Positions 45,901 through 57,900 of a stretch of DNA of 64,000 nucleotides are shown here, in pieces. Source of the DNA: Halichondria panicea (taxonomy: Eukaryota; Porifera; Demospongiae; Suberitida; Halichondriidae); NCBI RefSeq assembly GCF_963675165.1, contig NC_087379.1, positions 2,236,201-2,300,200 on the forward strand. The letters run 5' to 3'. A program made the translations under genes and the position numbers. How positions within the stretch are numbered: the stretch's first letter is position 1; the number at the start of each line of letters is the position of its first letter. The notes beneath the pieces were generated by a model. The model made no database searches. It saw nothing but the letters and a program-made list of their open reading frames with translations, and had not been told where the DNA came from.

Positions 45901-48900
45901 CGAGGTGTACCGTCGCTAATGGGTATGGCAACAGTTCAAATAAGTATCCTTGACAACAACGATAATGTGCCTGTGCTGAACTCAACCAAATACATAATGA
46001 GCCTACCTGAAGATGCAGCTGTTGGTACGTTGATACTTGTTATCGGAGCAACAGACAGAGACATTGATGAAAATGCAAACATCACTTTCACGATCTCTGA
46101 TAACTTCAATGGTATATTCAGTATTGGAGAGCAAAGTGGAATACTACTATTAATGGGTGCCCTCGACTACGAGCTGGTGAGGAGTTATAGTTTCTTTGTG
46201 ATAGCTACCGATGGCGGACAAGAGCCTCTTTCAAACACGTCTCAAGTGTATGTTGAAGTTCTCGATTTGAACGATAATCCACCGTTATTTGATGCCGAAT
46301 TGTATCGGATTTCCATTCCTGAAAATTCCATTCTCAGTACTTCAGTGTTTCAGATTCCAGCAACTGATGCAGACGCAACCACTAACTCAGAGCTTCGATA
46401 CACCATTCTCTCCGGGAATCTTGGTGGCGTTTTTGCCGTCAATGAAATATTTGGACTGATAACAACTTCTGATTATTTGGATCGCGAGGTTACACCATCT
46501 TATACACTTGGTGTGCGTGTCGTTGATTTGGGAACGCCACAGTTTACGGCAACAGCGGTTGTCGAGGTTACAGTACAAGATGTGAATGATAACCCACCCC
46601 GGTTTGAGTATAGAACATACTCAATTTCAATTCCAGAATCAATCGAAATTGGCTCTGAAATTCTCTCCGTAAGTGCATCAGATTTGGACATTGATCTCAA
46701 CGCAAACCTGACCTATTTAATAGTTGAAGGAAGCACAAACAATGCATTTGATCTCGACCTATTCTCTGGTATCATCACTCCTACACAGGCCCTCGATTTT
46801 GAGGCCATTCCATCTTACACCCTCACGCTAATGGTCTCAGATAATGGCCTCCCCTCCCCCCTCACGGACACTGCTATCGTCCTCATCTCCCTCAGTGATA
46901 TCAATGAGGCTCCACCCACTTTTACTAGCCCCTCGTACTCTGTGGACGTTGCACAGAATGCTGTGGTAGGCACTCCTATTGGATATTTCATTGCCAATGA
47001 CAACGATTCAAACTCTTTGATTGAGTACAGATTGAGTGGCGGTGATGGTTACTTTAATGTGGATGAGCTGGAAGGCACTGTATATGTCAGTAATCCCTTG
47101 GATAATAATGGTAGTGGTATACTGACACTGGAAGCTATCAACGGAGATTATGTGACTAATGTGACTATTCATGTGACTGTGGTGCCATTGTCTGATGCTA
47201 TCACTGTACCACTCTTCAGTCAACCAGCTTTTTTGTTTGAGGTTGCTGAATCAGTTGATATCGGATCGATTGTTGGATTTGTTAGCGATAATAGCTTTGA
47301 AATTGTTGGTGGCTCTGAACTATTTAATGTAAATGAGAATGGAAGCATTATTCTGATTGGTCGCCTGGACTATGAAGCGACACCCATATATGTATTCAAC
47401 ATCGAAACAAGCGTTGCACCATCGATATTTGCAATAGTCACTGTCAGGGTACTGGATGAGAATGACAATGCCCCAGTGTTTGAAAGTGCAGTGTACACCA
47501 TTGTAGTATCTGAGCTTGTTGAGCTAGAGACCACCTTGCTAGTGCTACGAGCTTTTGATAGGGATTCTAATGGAGTGAACAGCCAACTAGAAATATCACT
47601 ACTGGAAATTGGAAATGAAAGAGAGAACTTTGCTATTGATCCGATAACTGATGATTTGGTAGTGGTCAATCTGTTAGATTATGAGGAGCAGAGGTTGCAC
47701 AATCTCACCGTTATAGCAACCAATCACCTAGCAACCCCTACGCTATCTAGTACAGCTCAAATTATTGTACAGGTCACGGACAGCAATGACAACGACCCAA
47801 TTTTTAGTGAGAACTTCTATCGAGTGCAGATATTGGCGTCAACTCCTGTTGGAACTGAAATCTTGATACTGGAAGCTGAAGATGCTGACTCAGGATCCAA
47901 TGCCGAGCTTGTATTCTCTATCACTCACCTAAGCACTCCGCTGTCGTTTGTCGTAAACACCACTTCAGGCACTCTAGTGACGAACACGACATTCAACCTC
48001 ACTCAGGGCGTTACATCATCATATGTCATCTCGGGTTTAGTCTCGGATAGGGGAAATCCCCAACCACGGAGCGACACTACAACAATATTCATTGATGTGA
48101 CTGCTGATAACATGTTTCCCCCCCTCTTCTCACAGCCTACTGGCTATTACGTTGAGATACCGGAAACCGTTTCCAGTGGTTACAGAGTTGCAGATATCTC
48201 AGCTGTTGATCCTGATGACCCCTCGGCAATGATACAGTTCTGCATTGAGTCTGGAGATACTAGAGAAATGTTTGCAATTGACCCCTCGACAGGCCTGATT
48301 GAGTTGTCTACCTCTCTTGATTTTCTTGAGCAATCTTTTTACTCGCTGACAGTATCAGCTACTGATTTTGGATCACCCCCCAGAAAAAGTTGTGCGGGGG
48401 TTAATATTAGCGTCATTGACATCAATAATCACAACCCCCAGTTTACGGAGTCGTCTTACACAGTTGTTGTGATTGAAAATGTAACGATCGGTTCATTTCT
48501 GATACAGACAGAAGCTACTGACCCGGATACAGTCAATATCACTTATCAGATTACGGTCAACGTGCAAAACAATGGTATCCCGTTATTCAGGATTAATTCT
48601 ACAACTGGTGAGGTATTTACAGCTGCCATCATTGACAGGGAATTTGCTGATGTCATTGAGATTCTCGTCTCTGCCATTGACTCTGGCTACGCTGTTCAGC
48701 GCTCACAAAGCATACCTGTTAGAATTATCGTTCAAGATCTTAACGACAATCCACCTGTTTTTCGCCAGTCCAATTACTCGTTCCCAGTGGTGAGACTCCT
48801 CGGACAAGACCAAACTGTTGGCATGACGATAGCGACAGATGCTGATATTGTAGGCGAAGAAATAATGTATTCTATTGACAGTGACACTAGTGGCGGGCTG

Positions 48901-51900
48901 TTTAGTATTGACAGGAACACTAGTCGGATTACAACCGCAGCAGTTACCCCGGAGACGGCCGCACTTCCTGGATACCAGCTTGTGGTGACGGCTTTTGATG
49001 GCATATACAGTACGAATGTGACTGTACTATTGAAAATTGTCGATGACGGTCAGTTTTGTAACAGCGATGGATTCTGTACTGTTGTAAGAGAAGTGAACTG
49101 CACATTTGACATCTTCCCCCACATCGAATGCAATCCCTTCTGCTTGGGACAATATGTAAGTCTGCATTGCAATGCGTTATTGTGAAGCTCGCATAGTAAA
49201 CATGTAAATTGAAAAAGCATCTGTATTTTACTATTTTCAGCATGAACTGCTGTACTTGTGCAATACAGCATGCATGTATTTTACTTGTTTTTTTTTTACA
49301 GGCGCTCTCTCCACAACGTAGAGTCTGTCTCTCTCACTATTGTCTAGATACTGGCCTTGTCCCCTGTGTTGCCATGGAGACCTGCTTACCTACGAACCGA
49401 GCATGTGCAGGAGTTTGCCCTGAAGATATGTCCGTTTGTCCTACCACCGATATATGTCATGTGATATCACTCACCGAGTCATGTGATCAAACCAACGAAA
49501 CGTGCCTAACTGGACAGGCTCTGATTCAAAGAAGTGATAATTCGAGGTACTGTGAGATCGCAAGCAACTTGACTCAAAACTGTACCAGCGAAGGCGTTGT
49601 ATTTTGTGAAGCACTAAATGAATGCCATGTACTAACGGAACCCGATCTTTGTCAAGCGTGTCCCGGTGACCTGGTACTGTGCGCTGATACGAGCGAATGT
49701 GTGAACGACTCTGTCAGGTGTTGTGGTACAGATGGCTACTATTGTGATATACTCGATCGATGCCTGGAGGCTAGTGCAAGGTGTGAGCTTCCGAACATTG
49801 CACCTGTAGCCAATTATCCTCTCATTTACCTCGAAACTGTTGAAGATTTTTCACTGGATAGGACCAACGATGGTTTTGTGGTGTCATTGTTGCTTGGAAA
49901 CTTCACACAACCAGCTGTAGATGCTCAAGGAGAACTGCTTAGTGTGGCCATAGTGCAGACCTCTAGTGTACAAGACTCATACGGAGAATGGCAGTATGCG
50001 CTTTGTGGAGATTTACCATCTGATATTACTGGAGTATGCTCCAATATGTCGACCAGCTGGACACCTATCGATGCTGGAGTGTTGTCGGAGAGTAATGCTC
50101 TTGTGTTACCAAGCAACGCTATAGTGAGGTTTGTGAGGAGAGCTATAGAATTGGACGGTGCTATTTGGTTGAGAGTTAAACTATGGGATGGAAATGTTGA
50201 CGAATTTATCAGTCCCACATCTGATCTTGTACGCTTGCACACTCCTAGTTACGAGAGTACACTGCCTTACACTCCAACCAGTGCCTACAGTGAAAACACT
50301 ACACTCCTTGTAATTGTTATTCTACCACTTATAACAAGACCTGTGTTCAACACACAAGCATCTTTGCAGCTGTCAAGCATCCAAGAAGACGTTGTATTTG
50401 CTGATAACCTTGGCAACCAACTCTTCGATATCGTATTATCAGTAGACATTCCTAACTTTAAACAACTAGCTGAAGACCGAATAGAAGGATTTGAAGACAT
50501 CGTCTCACAAGATTTTTCTGAGGAGTTGTTACCTAGCAGCGTAAGAGAAGCGTACTACGAACAGGTGACTCTCGTTAACCCTACCAGGAGAGAAAGAATA
50601 GAATCTTTGCAGCGTGGACAAAATCCTGGAGTTGCGATTTCTCTGCCTTCTGAAGCCGCTGGTGTATGGCAGGTGTCGAGTACAGGAGATGCAAAAACAT
50701 TTGTTAATTTGAGATCTGTACTGACTAACGCTGACAGTGGAGATATATTGTTGCTAGGGACAATGGCTAGGCTCAGATTTTTGCCAGCTGTAGAGTTTTG
50801 TGGTCCTGAACATATTTTGGCTCGCCCATGGGACGGCTATTGGAATCAATCCTTCCCTCTAGAGAATGGTTTCCTCGTAGTAGCCGCACCTGATGTGAAT
50901 TCATCTACACCTGCTCTGTCAACTACGAACCTTAACGAGTGGGAGAGGGTGGAAGTCAATGTGATTTGTATGCAAGACAAACCGGTTTTACTGGATGATC
51001 GGGTTCTACTCGACCCAATCCCCTATCACTTAGCGTACCGTTACGAGCGTATCTTCACCTTGGTTGTTGACAGAGAAGTATCCGATATGAGAACTGAGAG
51101 GAATAGATTATCTGATTTCCTGCTACTCACTCTTGAAGTGGCAGTGGATATAAAGAAAATATCACCACTTGTGGAAAACAGGTGAGGAAATGTATTCCCT
51201 ACATGTATCTTATTAACTTAGGCTGTTGATGTTTAGTATATTAGGGGAGAGTTGCTTTCTATTCTGTTTTATCAGTGCATATTCCCCCTCAGGGCGTCTG
51301 TGAGTTTCTCTGTGGAGGGAGATGTACAACCATTTAATGAAGTTACTGCATTGGTTCAGAATGTGAACGCTACTCTCTCTCTATTGGGCTTCCCTGTCTT
51401 AGACATCCTGCAAGGTGAGCAATGAAGTTGTTTGCAGTTGTTGGTTATTGATCTTTACCACTTGTGTTAGAGCATGAGCATAATTCCGTTAGTGATTTGA
51501 GAGCAATAATTCGTTTTTGAGAAACTGATCTTTACCCTTTAGGTTGGAGCATGCTAATCGCTTGTTAAGTTAATGATCTTTACCCATCAATTCCTCAACC
51601 TCTTTCTGTTACATAATTATTTTTCTTTTACAGATGTGTCTTATGGCCCTGGGGCTGGTTGCCATGGAGATCAACCACAGCATTATCACGGTGTTCATGT
51701 TAACACATTTTTCTCTCGTTTCACGTATGATGGAGACAGCAATTTTGTGGGCGTGGCTGTAGTCGCTATGGACACAGATACGCAAGGGGTCTGGCAATAC
51801 CATCGTGGTAACTGGAACAGCAGCGAAAATAATTACGACCCTCTCTCAAATGTTTGGATAGACTTTCCATCTCCTAATCAACTTGAGCTCTCAGACACTC

Positions 51901-54900
51901 GAGCACTTCTTCTCCGTAGCAACGATCGATTAAGATACATTTCCTACCCCGGTGTATTCTGGGATAACATGACTGCCCCTTCAATTAGTGTTAGAATATG
52001 GGATGGATCTGTAGAAGGCATAGCCCCCAGCGGTGAAATATTGACGTATAACATTAATACTAACCCCACTGTCGACACTATACAGTCATTGCTGTACCCC
52101 CAGGGAAGATTCAGTGATAATGTTCTTGTTGTCGAGGCTGCTAGATTTGGTTGTGACGGACAAATTAACTCTGGGCTTGTACATGACGCTTGCTGTGTGT
52201 GTGGTGGAGGTGGTGACTCGTGTGACGGTTGTGATGGTGTGACAGGAAGCAACGCAGTCTATGATGCATGTGATGAGTGCGGGACAACAACAGTATCAAC
52301 GGAATCTACCTGTCTAGGATGCGATTACATTCCATTCTCTGAAACTGTATCTGGAGAGTGCACTGAGTGTGTTAGCGCTATCTCTATACCTACAGATACC
52401 CCAAGAGATGGTTTTCTATTCCTGGATCCTGTATTTGTGGACTGCAATGGAGATTGCTATGGCGATGCCGTAATGGACAGCTGTGATGTCTGCTCAGGAG
52501 GGAACACTCAACACCAACCAAACTCTGACATGTAAGTAACTATTGACATTAAGCTTTTGCTAGCTAATTGAGTGCCCATAATCGAAGGCTCTGTGTGCTT
52601 GCAATTGATTGCTATAATTATACCGGTTAGCACCAAACTGAATCTAGCTAAAGCAACCATTCTCCAGCTTGCATCCACCACCTTCCATTATAACTTGAAA
52701 CTGAATGCTTTGCTTTTCCCTTGTACAGTGACTGTGCTGGAGTGTGTTTCGGTGAGGCCGTCATTGACGACTGTGGTGACTGCACTGGCCCGGGAAGTAC
52801 CTTCCAATTCAACCGCAATATGGACTGCACAGGTGTGTGCAATGGACCGTTTATCACTGACAGCTGTGGAGTGTGCCAACTAACCAATGAGAACGGTGTG
52901 ATCGTCGAGAACAGAGACTGCACTGGTGTATGCTATGGTACGGCTACAATGGATTCCTGCGACCTGTGTGTGGGCGGAGGCACTAACCTTACAGCTGGTT
53001 ACTCGATGGACGAATGTGGAGTGTGTGGAGGTGACGACAGCTCGTGTGTGGGGTGTGATGGGGGTGTGGCTAGTGGACAAACGATTGACTCTTGTGGAGA
53101 ATGTGGTGGTAATAACTGCGGCTGTTTCCAACTGGACACCGTTACTCCTAACAGGGGACCTCGGTCTGGCGGTACAGAAGTTATTGTTCGAGGAGCAGGC
53201 TTATTTCTAAACGATACCGAACTATTGCAGTTTGAATTTGACCGAAACTCATCGAACTGTGGAGCTCCGTACACGTTTCATAATGTTGTTGGTCGTTTTG
53301 TACGAATAACTTGTCACTTTCAGTCACCTGACTTAGAGCAACAGCAACCGGTATTTGCAATTCCCATTGACCAGTCGACAGTGCGCTGCATTACAGGACC
53401 GACCATCCAGAACCAAATCTACATCCGGGAATTTTCAGTCCAGGTCCAAATTGAAAATGGTCCTTTCTCAAATCCGATTCCGTTTTTCTACGACGACTAT
53501 AGCGATGTTACCATAGACTCTATAGCACCCCCTCATATTGAGACGAACATTGAGGGTGTGGTGTCCTTTATCGGCTCAAACTTTCTCAACACCACATTTC
53601 AAGAATGCTTTTTTTACAACTTTGAACAGTGCCTTAACAGCCAAAGCTCACAAAACCCGCTGTCTATACCAGCCACCTTCATCAGTGAGTCAGAGATATC
53701 CTGCCAGCTGCCCCCAGCCGATATCCCCTGTCAGGTGACACTGAGGCTCTCATTGGACGGACAGGAGTCTGGGATCATTGATACATCTGCTACGATTTTT
53801 ACCTATCGATACAGCGCTCCAATAGTGAACTCCGTGCATTTTTCCACTGATTTATCCACCCTACTTATTGAGTTTGATAGACAGGTTGAACTAGCACCCA
53901 TTTTTAGTTTGAGATGCTCGGAGATTCTGACACTTGATACTCTCTCTTTGGTTGGTGGTCGAAATGCTGATTGTAACTGGGCTGATAGTAGCCAACGGCA
54001 ACTTGTTATCTCTCTTCCACGCTCCGCTAGTATAACAGTCAATTCTCCTACTTCATTTGCCGAGAATATTTTACTAAGTAGAGGTCAACTATATTCCTTT
54101 GCAGTTGAGAGTACACCATCTCTTGTTGACCAAGTCCGAAATATAGTTCGCCCTCAAGCCGTATTAAACGGGCCACTTTCCATTCCAGCTTGTGGCCCCG
54201 TCACATTCTCAGGAATCAATTCCCAGTTTCCGGGATATGGTGGTCTAGAATACTACTGGGCTATTCGCGTTCAAGACAGCACACTAACCAACTATTCTGA
54301 TATCGTCACCTCAATTGAATCCTTCGGCATTCGCTCGCCTGCGATCACACTTGATTCTGATCTTTTCCTACCTCAAACAGAATACTATCTGCAGCTGTAT
54401 GTGATTAATTCAATTGGACTTGAAAGTGAAACTGAAAGTGTTCTGCTTCTCAAAGATAACGAGCCAAGCTCGTTTGTGTACATCGATGCAAACAAGATAC
54501 TGAGAGCTGGTGAAGATTTGATTGTGCAAAGCATTGTGACCACACCTCAATGTTCTAATGAACCTCAGGCATTTGATTATGTGTGGACACTGATAAAAAT
54601 TATCGATAAAAGACGTGGTATCACCTCTGAAGTCGACCTCTCGTCTTTGAAAACCTCCTCTCCCATGATTATCATACCAGAAACTTACCTTGAGCAAAAT
54701 ACTAACTACACATTATCAGTACGAGTTATCATCGGTGATAGCTCCGTGTCTGTCCGAGAAGACGTGGGTGTGTCTATTTTACGGCAATTCCTACAAGCTG
54801 GAGTCGAAAGTGGTGATCGAATGGTGTCACAAAGCCGAGATATTGTGCTGAATGGTCGAAACTCTATTCAAGATCCTTCTGTTAGTTTCTCGTGGAGTTG

Positions 54901-57900
54901 TCAGGTGGTTGGGTCTTTGGATGCTTGCTATAATCGTTCCCAAACTGGACTCATTCCCATTCCAATATCCCTTCCAAGAACAGAGTTTATTTCATTTCCA
55001 GCGTCTCATTTGGAGGCTAATAGGATTTACACATTCACTCTGGTACTAGAACGAGAAGAAGACAGTTCTCAAGCAAGTGTGACCATCGAAGTTGTCGCTA
55101 ATCGCCCCCCCATTGTCGAGATCAGCCTGCCAAGATCTGTTGTGTCATCTCAGACAATTGTCATGGAGGGATTCGTGTTCTCGTCTGTTCCCGTGGAGAC
55201 TGTCTCCTGGGAGTCACTGGACATTATTGGTGAGTGGATCAGTAATCATACACTAGGAGAGTGTTTATTTACAACCAGCGTTTTCTGATCTTAATATCGT
55301 ACATGCCAGCTTGTTTTGCTTTTGCAATTTGCGCTTTGTAGTGTACATGTACTCAAACAACATGTACTTCTAACAAATATTTTCCAAGCATCAAAATAAT
55401 ATGAATATTTTTAGGCTGAAAATGTTCTGTTGCAGGTATATGTACCACTGCAAACCACAGCAATACAGAAAACTGCGCTTTAGACGTATATATTGAATGT
55501 GTGAGACTACATAGTCTACTTGCCCAGCAATTTTATTCACTTTTTGCTCTGTTTCCTCTTTAGGACAAGGAATGATTGACGTAACAGACCAAGCTATCGT
55601 TCAAAGTCAAGTCACCTACGAAACCCCACCTACTACTGAGACCACCTCCCTCTCCGATTATTCATCCATCCCTCTACCTACTTCCATTGCTCTAAATGTA
55701 ACCAGTCGAGCGAATCTCATTCTTTCTCCAAACACCCTCACCCCTGATCTAAGCTATACGTTCAGGCTGACAGCTCTGACCAATGAGGGAGCAGTGTACA
55801 GTCAGGTGACCATCGTACCATCATCTCCCCCGAAACTCACACAGCTACAAGCCACCCCCACTAGCGGTGTTGCCTTGGAGACTGAATTTACGTTGGAAGC
55901 TATAAACAGTGTTGGTAGCCCAGACGGTAGTCCTTTCCAATTTGCTTTCGGAATTATTGAAGACGATAATATCGATACGAGTGTGACTTCTGTACCTGAT
56001 CACGTGATAAGTTGGATATCTGGCATTCAAGTTTCGAGTAAGCTATCAACTTTTCTTCCTGCAAGCAACAATAAATTGTTGCTACTGGTTCGGGTGTTCG
56101 ATAGAAATGGTGGAAGCTCTGATGCTCTGACAGAAGTAACCGTCAACCCTAACTCTGCTCTGAGCGATGAAGCTAGCTTCACAAATATTATCACAAATCT
56201 TAATGACGTTTTAGTATCAACAAAAGATTGGAACAGAGTCCTATCCAATTTAGTACCAGTGACTCTCGAAATGAACTCACGAAGTGTTGTATATGCAAAC
56301 ACACGAGCGGCAATACTGGATCTTATTGTGAGTGTATTTAATGACTATCTTCCTCCCTCTCAAAATAACTACCAACTTGTGAACACAGTGCTGTCTCATC
56401 TCACAGCTAATGGAGGCATTATCGACACTACCCAACAAAACAGGATCGCCCCTATCATCAAAACTATACTGCAATGGTACGATAGTGAAATTCAATTTGA
56501 GCAGACCACTGAATCGATTCTAACTCAAAATGATGGAGAGCCTTTGTACCTTCAAAACAGCTATACAAAAGTGGCATCGAACTTTCTAACAGATTCTATG
56601 GCGGATGATCTTCTAAAACCTCTGGCTAATATTTTGAGTGCATCATTGAATCCGCAACTATCAAGTGATTATGTGCTAAGTGTGGACCTAGTGAGCAGGC
56701 TTCTGTGTAAGGCTAAGAATGCAGGGCAGCAAGCTAGTGTGATCGATAATGGACTGTCACAACTGTATGTTGATATAGCACAACCGAATGGAGCGTTCGA
56801 TCTCTCTGGTGGCATAGTGGACTTCCAAAATGCCATCAATGATTTATTCGAAGCACAAACCTGTTCCACTACCAACAGACCTTGTGTCGAAACCTGTGTG
56901 TCTGGAGCAAAGTTTGGATCTGATTTTCTCAACCCTGGCTCAAATGTATTGCCTTTAGACGGTAATTCTAGCAACTCATTGCTATCTCAAATAGAAGGTT
57001 CCAATCCTCAAAGTGTTAGTATCTTCTCTGACATTGTTTCCGCATCAATTTCAATTCCGTCTCAGAACTCATATCTCCAAGTTTCAGATTTGCCATCTCC
57101 TATACGGATTTTGATTCCAATGCGTGCAAGTGTCCCAAGTGACTATCGACCTCTGTGCCTGTACAGGAATGTGGGTGGCGGAAGTGGATTCGCGACTAAC
57201 GAGTGGCGTTTGGATAGTATACAACCCCTCACGATCGTATCCTATTCTGGTCAAGATCACTTTGTATGCGAATTCGATCATTTGACAGAGTTTGTTATTG
57301 GACTTCTCCCACCCCCTGTGATAACCACACAACCTCCCATAACCACGCCACCCCCCACCACTCCGGAACCAACCACACCTACAACCACACCTCCACCTCC
57401 TACAACCCCAGCAACTACCATCCCTCCTCCAACTGTGCCGTCTCCAGCTGGTGCAATTGCTGCGGTGATTATTGTTCTACTAGTAATAGCAGCAGTTATT
57501 GTGACTCTTTTAATCGTGTTTTTTGTGTGGAGAAAGAAACATTCCAAGAAGGTTAAAATCAGTCCAGCTACGGACGAAACAGATGGTGATGAAAAGGTTA
57601 AACTAACTAAAGCTGGTCCTCTCACCCCAGAAGAATCTAAAGTCCCGATGCAAATCATTCTCTGTGCTGACAAGGGGGAAAGAAAGCTGATCGGAAAAAT
57701 GAACGTCCTGCCGTCGATACGCCTTCGTGAACTGAGATACCAGCTGGCTGATAATTTTGAAATGTTCAAGCAAAAACCGTTTTATTTCTTGACCAGACAG
57801 TTGTGTGATATTGAGCCTGCCGCAGAACAACAACAGTTTGTGAGTCTGGTATTCGGCGACAAGCCCATCTTTGTGAGAGAGGTCTCCACCGAGAATGAGT

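Noticed and set aside
57278-57769. 163-codon antisense ORF rich in Gly and Val
   Set aside because: Antisense of the Thr/Pro stalk and TM region of the cadherin.
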